Assembly: GCF_000702205.1 (NCBI RefSeq)
Contig: NZ_KL370871.1
Location: 62,001-126,000 of the forward strand
Direction: 5' to 3'
Source: Lachnospira multipara LB2003
GTDB taxonomy: Bacteria > Bacillota > Clostridia > Lachnospirales > Lachnospiraceae
Length of the DNA stretch: 64,000 nt
The stretch's first letter is position 1, and each line of letters begins with the position of its first letter. The notes below the pieces were generated by a model that made no database searches, was not told the origin of the DNA, and saw only the letters and a program-made list of their open reading frames with translations. Made by a program: the position numbers and the translations under genes. Of this stretch, positions 9,279 through 17,519 are shown piece after piece.

Positions 9279-9593
9279 TTATACTCCCATCAATAATATT
9301 GCTAGCATAAAAACAGTTAATATACCGCATAGCATAGAACCTACTTTAGATAAAGTATAGAATTTATCCGATTCCCTAAAGGAAAGCAATCCTATAGCTG
9401 TGCCCATTGATGATAACACAAGACTAAGTAGTGCTAAACTTCCCACCTTTAAACCTGCATTACCATCTGCTAAAGTAGAAATATATATACCATAAGATAA
9501 GCTAGCTAAAGATAGTATACCAAGGGCTGTTGATATAGTTCCACCTAATGTTTGATTTTTATTTGAGAATTTATATTTATTAAAAATTTTCAT
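9279..9593 (-). CDS. Small three-helix membrane protein
   Basis: 104 residues with three hydrophobic segments (near residues 18-38, 50-70 and 82-102) and a basic N-terminus (MKIFNKYKFSNKNQ). I do not recognise a named function; it resembles short clostridial membrane proteins of the DUF6142 type, but I am not sure of that. It sits between vanZ and the aminopeptidase gene on the same strand, with 19 bases upstream and 1 base downstream, so it belongs to one operon with them. Confidence 0.6.
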   Translation of the reverse strand: MKIFNKYKFSNKNQTLGGTISTALGILSLASLSYGIYISTLADGNAGLKVGSLALLSLVLSSMGTAIGLLSFRESDKFYTLSKVGSMLCGILTVFMLAILLMGV

Positions 9594-9612
9594 TTTGATT
9601 TCTCCGATTTAA

Positions 9613-10068
9613 TTATTTCAAAGGCCTTAAAATAACAAATAATAAAAAGCCTATTATTGCACCTATTGTGTTAAGTATAATATCATCCACATCAAATGAG
9701 CCAAGTTTTGTATAGAGCTGCACACATTCAATTACAAAGCTTAAGATGCAAGATAATACTACAGTCTGTAAAAAACCAGATTTTCTAAATACGCAAGGAA
9801 TTAAAAATCCCATTGGCATAAATAAAACTACGTTTCCAGCTAAATTAAGCATTGCCATAGAACCATAGGTTGTATCCCCTAAAAAACTAACGAATCTCTT
9901 AATTTCATTAAATGGTACCAAATTAACATTTAAGGAAACGTCAGTTGTCTGTGCCCAAGAGCCTCCCCTTCCTAAACTCTCTGCAAAAAATACCAAATAA
10001 ATAAGGATTCCTAAATATATAAAAAAACTAAACCACAATGCAATCCCTATTGTTTTCTTATTCTTCAT
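9613..10068 (-). CDS. VanZ-family membrane protein
   Basis: 151 residues with four or five membrane segments and the VanZ pattern: VNLVPFNEIKRF, LNLAGNVVLFMPMGFLIP, then a CXXXSFVIECVQ-like helix followed by FDVDDIILNTIGAIIG. VanZ proteins are found in many Firmicutes. The founding member gives low-level teicoplanin resistance, but most homologues have no proven role. The gene is first in a three-gene unit with the small membrane protein and the M29 aminopeptidase, just after a terminator. Confidence 0.9.
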   Translation of the reverse strand: MKNKKTIGIALWFSFFIYLGILIYLVFFAESLGRGGSWAQTTDVSLNVNLVPFNEIKRFVSFLGDTTYGSMAMLNLAGNVVLFMPMGFLIPCVFRKSGFLQTVVLSCILSFVIECVQLYTKLGSFDVDDIILNTIGAIIGFLLFVILRPLK

Positions 10069-10086
10069 ATTCTCTCCAAACTAAAA

Positions 10087-10114
10087 GATAATGTCCTATT
10101 TCTAGGACATTATC
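10087..10114 (-). terminator. Terminator downstream of the 50-residue gene
   Basis: GATAATGTCCTA and TAGGACATTATC form a perfect 12-base stem with a 4-base loop. On the minus strand TTTTAGTTT follows. It separates the small gene at 10134-10286 from vanZ. Confidence 0.8.
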
Positions 10115-10133
10115 TCCATAAATTCACTCTCTT

Positions 10134-10286
10134 TTAAAATAATGTATCAGACTTATGTGCTAATAGACGTGCACCATTTACAAGCATTACAATTCCAATT
10201 CCAATTCCTGCTGCAATTGTAATAATTCCAAATACAAGGCTTGATACACCTACTGACTTTACTTTTTTATAAAGCTTTTCGTCCAT
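10134..10286 (-). CDS. Small single-pass membrane protein (50 residues)
   Basis: The frame encodes MDEKLYKKVKSVGVSS, then a hydrophobic segment LVFGIITIAAGIGIGIVML and a polar tail ending in HKSDTLF. GGAGG lies about 10 bases before the ATG and an intrinsic terminator follows the stop, so it looks like a real gene. The charged N-terminus and glycine-rich helix suggest a small membrane protein with its tail outside. It lies 53 bases downstream of pyrE. I do not recognise the family. Confidence 0.6.
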   Translation of the reverse strand: MDEKLYKKVKSVGVSSLVFGIITIAAGIGIGIVMLVNGARLLAHKSDTLF

Positions 10287-10339
10287 TATCCCTACCTCCA
10301 TATTATTTTATAACTGCCATATAGCAGATTTATACTTTT

Positions 10340-11020
10340 CTAGTTATTAACAGCACCATATTGCTTATAATATTCATCAATATCAGCTTTGATCTTATCA
10401 TCAATAACAACTTTGCCATTACATTCCTTATTATATAAGTGCTCAACAACATCTGACATAGAAACGATTGCATTAGCAGGGAAGCCATATTTTTCTGTAA
10501 TTTCTACTAAAGCAGACTTCTCTCCCTTGCCTCTTTCCATTCTATTAAGTGATACCATAAGTCCCTTGATTTCAACATCACCCTGAGCCTTAATAATAGG
10601 GAATGTCTCTTCAATCGACTTACCACTTGTTGTTACATCTTCTATAATAACTACTCTATCGCCATCCTTAATTGGGCTACCAAGTAAAATTCCAGCATCA
10701 CCATGATCCTTTGCTTCCTTACGATTAGAGCAATATCTAATTTCCTTACCATATAATTTATGATATGCCATAACAGTTGCTACTGAAAGAGGAATACCCT
10801 TATATGCTGGTCCAAATAATACATCAAAATCATCACCGTAATTATCATGAATTGCCTTAGCATAGTATTCACCTAACTTAGTTAATTGTTCTCCTGTTAC
10901 ATATAAACCAGCGTTCATAAAAAATGGAGATTTTCTACCACTCTTTAATGTAAATTCTCCAAATCTTAACACATCACTTTTAACCATGAATTCAATAAAT
11001 TCCTGCTTGTACTGTTCCAT
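10340..11020 (-). CDS. pyrE: Orotate phosphoribosyltransferase
   Basis: 226 residues. It converts orotate and PRPP to orotidine 5'-monophosphate in UMP synthesis. The PRPP-binding loop is seen as VVIIEDVTTSGKSIEE (near residue 118), and FGPAYKGIPL and NRKEAKDHG are the expected phosphoribosyltransferase contacts. Length is normal for the bacterial type. It lies on the same strand as pyrF-pyrK-pyrD but is separated from them by a chemoreceptor gene with its own terminator, so pyrE is probably transcribed from a promoter just upstream of its start. Confidence 0.95.
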   Translation of the reverse strand: MEQYKQEFIEFMVKSDVLRFGEFTLKSGRKSPFFMNAGLYVTGEQLTKLGEYYAKAIHDNYGDDFDVLFGPAYKGIPLSVATVMAYHKLYGKEIRYCSNRKEAKDHGDAGILLGSPIKDGDRVVIIEDVTTSGKSIEETFPIIKAQGDVEIKGLMVSLNRMERGKGEKSALVEITEKYGFPANAIVSMSDVVEHLYNKECNGKVVIDDKIKADIDEYYKQYGAVNN

Positions 11021-11073
11021 TTTTAATTCCTCACTATCTTTCCTTTATATTATATTAGTTAGGGTAAGACCCT

Positions 11074-11110
11074 AAAAAATAGTCGGAAAAGAAAATCTTT
11101 CCCGACTATT
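11074..11110 (-). terminator. Terminator of the first chemoreceptor gene
   Basis: AATAGTCGG (11078-11086) pairs with CCGACTATT (11102-11110), extended inside by AAAGA/TCTTT. TTTTTT follows on the minus strand. It isolates the chemoreceptor gene from pyrE. Confidence 0.85.
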
Positions 11111-11157
11111 ATACATTGATATTTCAATTCTAGCAATAATTCAAGTTTAAGTTTTCT

Positions 11158-12858
11158 TTACTTAAATACAGATGTTGCATCAGTTAATGTTTCTTTCAAC
11201 TTCTTCATCTTAGACATGTTATTAGCAATATTTTCAATACTTACTACAATATTAGAGATATTTCCATTTACTTCCTGGTTTCTTGCAGCATTTTCTTCTG
11301 ATAATGCGCTTAATTCTTCAACAGAACCAACGATTTCAACACCTATTGACTTTAATGTTTCTGTCTTAGTATCGATTTCTTTGATTTTTTCAATAGAATC
11401 TCTAATTGCATCGTTTAATTCACTAAATCTATTTTGTGCATCATTAATGCTTTGATGTTCATTAGACATTGTTTCCATAATGCCCTCAGCAAGTTTAACA
11501 GTCTCAGATGAATTTTCAAGCATTTCTGCTGCAATCTCTCTAATTGTTGCTGCTGAATCATTACTTTGTTCACTTAACTGACTAATATTTTGAGCTACAA
11601 CTGCAAAACCTTTACCTGCTTCACCTGCACGAGCTGCCTCAATAGAAGCATTTAATGAAAGTAACTTGGTTCTACTAGCAACTCCAATAATAAGTGTAAT
11701 AGCATCATTAATCTTATTAATTGATTCATTAGTAAGTAAAATCTGCTTATTAATTGACTCTACTGCATCTGCACTAATCTTATTAGATGATAATACCTTC
11801 TGCATGCAATCTGCTGCTGCCGAACTTGCCCTATCCATATTATCTGAATTATCTGCAAGCATTGTGATTTTTTCACTAATATCATTAACTGTAACATCCA
11901 TATCAGATACGTTACCATTAACATTTGATACATTTTCTGCCATATGCTGTGCCATACTTGACAATTCTTCAACAGCATTTTCAATCTGACCAGCAGCTGA
12001 TGCTGATTCAGATGATGAAGCCTCAACTCTATCAATTCCCTTTGAAAGATCATCAGTTACACTCTTAACCTTTCCAATAGAATCAGATAACATACCTTGT
12101 ACATTAGTTAAGGCATCAACCATTTTCTTGTTTTCTTTAATCTTACTTGGTATTTCTATGCTAGATTCCAAGTCACCAGAAGCAATTTTTTGTAATGAAT
12201 TTGCAATTAATTCTAATGCCTTTCTAATAACCTTAGACATGAAGTAAATAACTACAACAAAAATTACTGCTAATATAACTGCTGCAATAATCAGCTTGAT
12301 AATTGCTACTTTTATATCATCTTCAATTAAAGAAGCTTTCTTACCAGCAAATGTCATGCCCACAATTTCACCGCTATTAAGCTTTATAGGAGCATAGTGA
12401 ACGTAATATTTTTCGCCATTAACCGTAGCATTTTTACTTTCGTAAGTTTTGCCACTTTGTATAACGGTCTTAATTACTTCATCACTAGCCTTAGTACCTT
12501 CAATTCTCTTACCAGATGAATCCTTAAGAGATGTCATTGCTCTAGTATCACCAATAAATACTGTAAGTTCAACATTTTCATTCTTAAAGCTATCTACGTA
12601 TGTGTAGTCTTTATCGGGCTTGGTAAAAAATGATTCACCTACATTTTCATATAGCTGCTGCACATATGTGTTAAACTGTGCATCAATCACATCCACCTGT
12701 TCATCATATTGTTCTGATAAACTTCCACTAATAATTGTCCCACTAACAATAACTAGTACGCAAGAAACAATTAATGTTGGTAATAATCCAAAAAGCATTA
12801 AGAGTTTAAGCATACTTAACCCTGCAATACCGTTCTTACTACTAACTGAATCTGGCAT
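11158..12858 (-). CDS. Methyl-accepting chemotaxis protein (single Cache sensor)
   Basis: 566 residues. A membrane segment at about 17-45 is followed by an extracellular Cache-type domain of about 140 residues ([35 protein letters not shown]), a second membrane segment, a HAMP region ([18 protein letters not shown]) and a cytoplasmic coiled coil. The kinase-control hairpin tip is [20 protein letters not shown]. It senses a small ligand outside and controls CheA. No che genes lie in the window. The gene sits between pyrD and pyrE, but a promoter at 12900-12928 and a terminator at 11074 make it an independent unit. Its leader carries the CGTGAA motif shared by all three receptor genes here. Confidence 0.95.
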   Translation of the reverse strand: MPDSVSSKNGIAGLSMLKLLMLFGLLPTLIVSCVLVIVSGTIISGSLSEQYDEQVDVIDAQFNTYVQQLYENVGESFFTKPDKDYTYVDSFKNENVELTVFIGDTRAMTSLKDSSGKRIEGTKASDEVIKTVIQSGKTYESKNATVNGEKYYVHYAPIKLNSGEIVGMTFAGKKASLIEDDIKVAIIKLIIAAVILAVIFVVVIYFMSKVIRKALELIANSLQKIASGDLESSIEIPSKIKENKKMVDALTNVQGMLSDSIGKVKSVTDDLSKGIDRVEASSSESASAAGQIENAVEELSSMAQHMAENVSNVNGNVSDMDVTVNDISEKITMLADNSDNMDRASSAAADCMQKVLSSNKISADAVESINKQILLTNESINKINDAITLIIGVASRTKLLSLNASIEAARAGEAGKGFAVVAQNISQLSEQSNDSAATIREIAAEMLENSSETVKLAEGIMETMSNEHQSINDAQNRFSELNDAIRDSIEKIKEIDTKTETLKSIGVEIVGSVEELSALSEENAARNQEVNGNISNIVVSIENIANNMSKMKKLKETLTDATSVFK

Positions 12859-12870
12859 ATAATACCTCCT

Positions 12871-12928
12871 ATTATTTTTTCACGGAATTCAATAAATATA
12901 TTATATCACCTATATTGTTTATATTCAA
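12871..12928 (-). promoter_or_regulatory. SigmaA-type promoter and shared leader motif of the first mcp gene
   Basis: On the minus strand, TTGAAT (12923-12928) and TATAAT (12900-12905) are 17 bases apart. CGTGAAAAAATAAT (12871-12884) begins 15 bases after the -10, inside the predicted leader and just before AGGAGG. The same motif is found before the other two chemoreceptor genes. Confidence 0.65.
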
Positions 12929-12994
12929 TTAGTAGTACGAACTTGATGGATTATTAATAATCTGTATATTATTTTGTTTTTAGCTTAATATTTT

Positions 12995-13906
12995 TTATTT
13001 AACACAGCCTATTAATTCATTAATATCCTTCACACCCTGTTTTTCACAGAATTTTTCTAAGCCCTCGATTACCTTAATTGTAGTTGTTGGGTCATTAAAG
13101 TTTGCTGTTCCTACTGAAACCATGCTAGCACCTGCCATAATAAATTCAAGGGCATCTTCTGCACTTCTAATACCTCCCATACCAATTATTGGGAGTTTAA
13201 CAGCATTAGCGACTTCATATATCATACGAACAGCCACTGGCTTAACTGCTGGTCCTGACATGCCACCAGTTTTATTTGCTAGGGCAAAAGTTCTTTTATT
13301 AATATCAATCTTCATACCTGTAAGAGTATTGATAAGAGAAACTGCATCAGCACCACCAGCTTCACAAGCTCTTGCCATATCAGCTATGCTTGTTACATTA
13401 GGTGAAAGTTTCATAATAATAGGCTGTTTAGCTACAGCTTTAACTGCCTTTGTGATTTTTTCAGCTGAAGAAGGCACAGTTCCAAAAGCAATACCACCTT
13501 CTTTAACATTAGGACAAGAAATATTAATTTCAAGCATATCAACAGGTGCACTGCTAAGACGCTTAACTGCTTCAACATACTCTTCCTCTGAGTGACCACA
13601 TACATTTACAATAATCTTAGTATCATATTTCTTAAGAAATGGAATATCTCTTTCTAAAAATGTATCCAGGCCTGGATTTTGAAGACCTATTGCATTAATC
13701 ATTCCACCGTAAGTCTCAGCAATTCTAGGTGTAGGATTTCCTGCCCAAGGAGTAATAGCCACTCCCTTAGTTGTAACTGCTCCAAGTCTATTAAGATCAA
13801 CAAACTCAGAATATTCCATACCTGAACCAAATGTACCAGATGCAACTGTTACAGGATTCTTAAAATCAACACCACAAAGATTAACTCCTAAATTCACATT
13901 ACTCAT
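12995..13906 (-). CDS. pyrD: Dihydroorotate dehydrogenase, class 1B catalytic subunit
   Basis: 303 residues. It oxidises dihydroorotate to orotate with FMN and passes electrons to PyrK. The FMN and substrate residues of the family are visible: VASGTFGSG, NAIGLQNPG, INISCPNVKEGG with the active-site Cys typical of class 1 enzymes, KLSPNV, and IGMGGIRSAEDALEF. Class 1B enzymes use NAD+ through PyrK, which is encoded immediately upstream; the pyrK stop and pyrD start share one base (TAATG). The last part of a pyrF-pyrK-pyrD operon. About 88 bases separate its stop from the next promoter region. Confidence 0.96.
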   Translation of the reverse strand: MSNVNLGVNLCGVDFKNPVTVASGTFGSGMEYSEFVDLNRLGAVTTKGVAITPWAGNPTPRIAETYGGMINAIGLQNPGLDTFLERDIPFLKKYDTKIIVNVCGHSEEEYVEAVKRLSSAPVDMLEINISCPNVKEGGIAFGTVPSSAEKITKAVKAVAKQPIIMKLSPNVTSIADMARACEAGGADAVSLINTLTGMKIDINKRTFALANKTGGMSGPAVKPVAVRMIYEVANAVKLPIIGMGGIRSAEDALEFIMAGASMVSVGTANFNDPTTTIKVIEGLEKFCEKQGVKDINELIGCVK

Positions 13907-14700
13907 TAGATTTCTACCTCCGCTGCATCAAATACTGGACCTTCTTTACAGACCCTTGCATTATTAACCTTTGAATGCTCGTCTTTTTTTGTTGTCTTGC
14001 ACACACATGCAAGACATGCACCAATACCACATGCCATTTTTTCTTCTAGAGAAATATATGCCTTAACACCTAGGCTTTCTGCAAATGTTTTAACGCCCTT
14101 AAGCATTGGAAGTGGGCCACATGCAAAAATCACATCAGCCTCTAAGCCTTCATTCTTAGCTGCATCAATTACATTGCCATGGAAACCTACTGAACCATCG
14201 TCTGTAGCAATATGAACATTAGCACATTTTAAAAATTCATCCTTTAAGAAGTTCTCACTATCTCTATAACCTAGCACCACATCAGTCTGAATATCTAATT
14301 TTGCTGCAAGTTCAAGCATAGGAGGAACACCAATTCCGCCACCAAATAAAAGTGCCTTCTTAAATTCTCTACCTGACTTTAAAACTTCATCCTTAATCTT
14401 ATCAAGTTCATATCCATTTCCAAGTGGGCCCTGAATTGTAAGACTTTCTCCTGCTTTCATCTTAGAAAATTCATCTGTTCCTGCCCCGACTACTCTATAT
14501 ACTATTCTAAGTAAATTACCATCAACTCTACAAATACTAATAGGTCTTGGAAGTAATCTCTCACCATAATTAGAATATACAGAAATAAACTGTCCTGGAA
14601 TTGCGTGTTTTGCAATATCCTTAGTTTCAAACCAAATTTCAAATACGCCGTTGGCAAGCTTAGATGCCTTAGCGATAGTTGCATTTTCTCTAAAAGTCAT
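13906..14700 (-). CDS. pyrK: Dihydroorotate dehydrogenase electron-transfer subunit
   Basis: 264 residues with the ferredoxin-reductase fold. The FAD-binding motif is RPISICRV, the nucleotide-binding region includes GGGIGVPPMLELA, and the C-terminal 2Fe-2S cysteines are seen in MACGIGACLACVCKT with a later Cys in RVCKEG. It moves electrons from PyrD to NAD+. It is translationally coupled to pyrD by a one-base overlap and lies 23 bases after pyrF. Length and motifs are complete. Confidence 0.96.
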   Translation of the reverse strand: MTFRENATIAKASKLANGVFEIWFETKDIAKHAIPGQFISVYSNYGERLLPRPISICRVDGNLLRIVYRVVGAGTDEFSKMKAGESLTIQGPLGNGYELDKIKDEVLKSGREFKKALLFGGGIGVPPMLELAAKLDIQTDVVLGYRDSENFLKDEFLKCANVHIATDDGSVGFHGNVIDAAKNEGLEADVIFACGPLPMLKGVKTFAESLGVKAYISLEEKMACGIGACLACVCKTTKKDEHSKVNNARVCKEGPVFDAAEVEI

Positions 14701-14723
14701 AAAATCTCCTTCTTCAATCTTCT

Positions 14724-15647
14724 CTACTTACCAAGAGCTCCATTAATGTCTGCCTTCATATCTAGTACTGCCTGTCTTGCAGCATCGCCAAAGTTCTTAT
14801 CGCCAAATTTTTTGTAAGCATCCTTTGTGTATGCTGCTATGATACCTCTTGAGCTATTTACAATTGCTCCTAAGCCGTCTTTATTAAAGAAGTCTACTAA
14901 GTCTTTGCCTTGACCACCCTGTGCGCCATATCCTGGTACTAAGATATAGTTTTTAGGCATAACTTTACGAAGTGCTCTACCCATTTCAGGATATGTTGCA
15001 CCTACAACTGCACCAATATTTGAGTATTCGCCATCCATTGACTCATTACCCCATTCTCTTACTTTTTCACCAACTATTTCATAAAGTGGTTTATTATCAA
15101 TTATTCTATCTTGAAATTCTCCTGAAGAAGGATTAGATGTCTTAACGAGAATAAATAGACCTCTGTCATTCTCATTACAAACTTTAATAAATGGATTAAT
15201 ACCATCCGAACCTAGATAAGGATTAACTGTTGCGAAATCCTCGTCAAATGGAGTAAACTCCTTAGAACCAACTTTAATTTTACCAATATGAGCAATAGCA
15301 TAACTCTCTGAAGTAGAACCAATATCGCCTCTCTTAACATCACCAATAACAATTAAGCCCTTATCGTGACAATAATCAACAGTTCTCTTAAATGCAACCA
15401 AGCCAGGAATACCAAACTGTTCATACATAGCAATCTGTGGCTTAACAGCAGGAGCAACATCATATATCTTATCAATAATCTCCTTATTAAACTGCCAAAT
15501 AGCTTCACAAGCTCCCTCTAAGCTTTCACCATATGTTTCAAATGCTGCACTCTTAATGTGTTCTGGAATGAACTTCATCTGAGGATCAAGACCAACAACA
15601 ATAGGAGCGTCAGTCTCAACAATTTTGTTAATTAACTTACTAATCAT
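14724..15647 (-). CDS. pyrF: Orotidine 5'-phosphate decarboxylase
   Basis: 307 residues, the long type of OMP decarboxylase. It makes UMP from OMP. The catalytic motif is VIGDVKRGDIGST (near residue 96), and the phosphate-binding end is GAIVNSSRGI. First gene of the pyrFKD operon, with a good ribosome site (GAAAGGA). A SigmaA promoter about 100 bases upstream leaves a leader of roughly 90 bases. I saw no PyrR-type binding hairpin in it, so the mode of pyrimidine control is unclear. Confidence 0.96.
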   Translation of the reverse strand: MISKLINKIVETDAPIVVGLDPQMKFIPEHIKSAAFETYGESLEGACEAIWQFNKEIIDKIYDVAPAVKPQIAMYEQFGIPGLVAFKRTVDYCHDKGLIVIGDVKRGDIGSTSESYAIAHIGKIKVGSKEFTPFDEDFATVNPYLGSDGINPFIKVCNENDRGLFILVKTSNPSSGEFQDRIIDNKPLYEIVGEKVREWGNESMDGEYSNIGAVVGATYPEMGRALRKVMPKNYILVPGYGAQGGQGKDLVDFFNKDGLGAIVNSSRGIIAAYTKDAYKKFGDKNFGDAARQAVLDMKADINGALGK

Positions 15648-15743
15648 AATTTTTTCCTTTCTCTTTAAGCTTACGTTGTGTATGTATTATACATAGCTTT
15701 CTTTTGGATAAAAAAAATTACGTTTAACTTTCTTATCTGAAAG

Positions 15744-15773
15744 ATTATACAGTATTAACGCCAAAGATTGCAA
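15744..15773 (-). promoter_or_regulatory. pyrF: Promoter of the pyrFKD operon
   Basis: On the minus strand TTGCAA (15768-15773) and TATAAT (15744-15749) are 18 bases apart. The leader to pyrF is about 90 bases and includes a weak CTTTC/GAAAG hairpin and a run of eight T, which might allow pausing or attenuation; this part is inference. Confidence 0.6.
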
Positions 15774-15926
15774 CAAGAAATTTTTATTAATGTACTGATT
15801 ATTTTCTTAATAGTTCCTAATATACTGATAATTGTTACTATAAGTATTCTTGTTTTTATATTTTTTACAATGTATAATTAAATCAATCAAACTTAGTATT
15901 TGAGTAGGGGAAAGGACAACGACATT

Positions 15927-16862
15927 ATGAAACAAACTTCTTTTTTATCATGTGATAAGAAATCCAACATTCACGTGGTAATCTGGGAACCTGACAAAAA
16001 GGTATTTCCAACTCCACTTGCTATTGTTCAAATAGCTCATGGTATGGTGGAATATATTGAACGATATGACGATTTTGCTAGATTCCTAAATAAAGCTGGT
16101 ATCTTAGTTGTTGGTAATGACCACTTAGGGCATGGTCAATCAGCAAAAAGTGATGAAGACTTAGGTTATTTTAGACATGATAAGCCAGAAAATGCCTTAA
16201 TTCTTGATATGCATCACCTTACTAACATTATAAAAGATAAATACCCTAACACACCTTATTTTCTATTAGGACATAGTATGGGATCTTTTATGACTAGAAA
16301 ATATTGCAGCATCTATGGGGACGAACTAGATGGTGTTATTATTTCTGGAACAGGCAATCAATCACCTGCAATTGTAAGTGTTGGGCTTATACTCACTAAC
16401 ATTGTGGGCTTATTTAAAGGAGAACGTTATAGGTCAAAATTTCTTGCTAAGACTATGATGTCTGGCTATAACAAAAGAATTCCAAATGCCAAGACTGCTA
16501 GCGACTGGATTACTAGAGATGAAGAAATTGTAGATAAATATGTTCATAATAAGTATTGTACATTTTTATTTACTGTTAATGCCTATAAGGGAATGTTTAG
16601 AAACATTAAATACATCCAAAAAAAGCATAATATCGACAAAATACCAGCTGACCTTCCAATGCTTATGGCTTCTGGTCTATGTGATCCCGTTGGAGGCTAT
16701 GGTAAGGATGTAAAAAAACTATATACTATCTATTCAAAACACATTAATGACATTACTTTAAAACTTTATGAAAATGATAGACATGAAATTCTAAATGAAC
16801 TAGACAAAGACGTGGTCTATAAAGACATCCTTGACTGGATAAAGCACAGACTAATTAAATAA
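15927..16862 (+). CDS. Alpha/beta hydrolase (monoacylglycerol lipase-like, Hydrolase_4)
   Basis: 311 residues from the ATG at 15927. The nucleophile elbow is LGHSMGSF, the oxyanion region is AHGMVEYIERYDDFA, and the likely catalytic Asp and His are in LCDPVGGYG and NDRHEIL. The fold is that of serine hydrolases acting on lysophospholipids or monoacylglycerols. A longer reading from a TTG at 15900 is possible, but AGGGGAAAGGA (15906-15916) points to the ATG. There is no signal peptide, so the enzyme is cytoplasmic. It is transcribed away from pyrF and ends at its own terminator. Confidence 0.85.
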   Translation: MKQTSFLSCDKKSNIHVVIWEPDKKVFPTPLAIVQIAHGMVEYIERYDDFARFLNKAGILVVGNDHLGHGQSAKSDEDLGYFRHDKPENALILDMHHLTNIIKDKYPNTPYFLLGHSMGSFMTRKYCSIYGDELDGVIISGTGNQSPAIVSVGLILTNIVGLFKGERYRSKFLAKTMMSGYNKRIPNAKTASDWITRDEEIVDKYVHNKYCTFLFTVNAYKGMFRNIKYIQKKHNIDKIPADLPMLMASGLCDPVGGYGKDVKKLYTIYSKHINDITLKLYENDRHEILNELDKDVVYKDILDWIKHRLIK

Positions 16863-16871
16863 TAGACATAA

Positions 16872-16900
16872 AGACCTGATAAGATTTAATTATCAGGTCT
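16872..16900. terminator. Terminator between the convergent hydrolase and LRR genes
   Basis: AGACCTGATAA (16872-16882) pairs with TTATCAGGTCT (16890-16900). A T-rich tract follows on the plus strand. It may also stop the minus-strand LRR transcript. Confidence 0.8.
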
Positions 16901-16942
16901 TTCTATATCTTTCTATATTTATTTTCTTACTTTTCTTTATAA

Positions 16943-17515
16943 CTAATCAGTTATTAGCTTAGCGTTACTCGCACCCCAAGGGCTACCCGTTATGTAATCG
17001 CTATAATAATACACTGTATCAAAACCATTTAGAGCATTTAAGCCAATTGTAAGGGTTGACTTTGGAATAGTTATTTCCTTTATTCCGCTTCCATAAAAAC
17101 ATTCTGCCCCAATAGAAATCAAATTAGATGGCAATTCTATTTCTGTTATTTTTACGCAATTATAAAAACTCCTGTTGCCTATTTTTTTAATGCTTTGTGG
17201 CAAAGTAACATTAGTTATAGTTGTATTAGATTCAAAGGCATTATCTGCTATTTCTATAACCTCATGCCCATCTATTGACTCAGGAATAACAATAAGTGCA
17301 GAATCTCTACCCCAATCAGATAAGCCTGTAATACATACATTCCCCTTCTCATCTAATTCATATGTAAAAATCTTAGGCGTCATTTTCTTAGGTTTTTTCC
17401 CAAAGATTTTAACTCCAAGGACTATTAATAAAACAACTACTAGTCCCGCAATTATCCCACAAGCTATGGAAAAAACATTGTTTTTGCTTTTAGCTTTTAG
17501 TTTTACCTTCTTCAT
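16943..17515 (-). CDS. Membrane-anchored leucine-rich-repeat (BspA-like, LRR_5) protein
   Basis: 190 residues. One membrane segment lies near residues 13-33 (IIAGLVVVLLIVLGVKI). Outside it are four BspA-type repeats with the pattern IADNAFESNTTITNVTLPQSIKKIGNR and IGAECFYGSGIKEITIP. Such repeats mediate protein contacts in many surface proteins of gut Firmicutes. The protein is short for the family, so it probably gives a small extracellular recognition patch. It starts 4 bases after the stop of the GGDEF/HD-GYP gene, so the two form an operon. Confidence 0.8.
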   Translation of the reverse strand: MKKVKLKAKSKNNVFSIACGIIAGLVVVLLIVLGVKIFGKKPKKMTPKIFTYELDEKGNVCITGLSDWGRDSALIVIPESIDGHEVIEIADNAFESNTTITNVTLPQSIKKIGNRSFYNCVKITEIELPSNLISIGAECFYGSGIKEITIPKSTLTIGLNALNGFDTVYYYSDYITGSPWGASNAKLITD

Positions 17516-17519
17516 CTAA

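Noticed and set aside
12871-12928. Sigma-28 flagellar promoters before the chemoreceptor genes
   Set aside because: CGTGAA loosely recalls a sigma-28 -10, but good SigmaA promoters with 17-base spacers lie just upstream in two cases and no TAAA box is found at the right distance.
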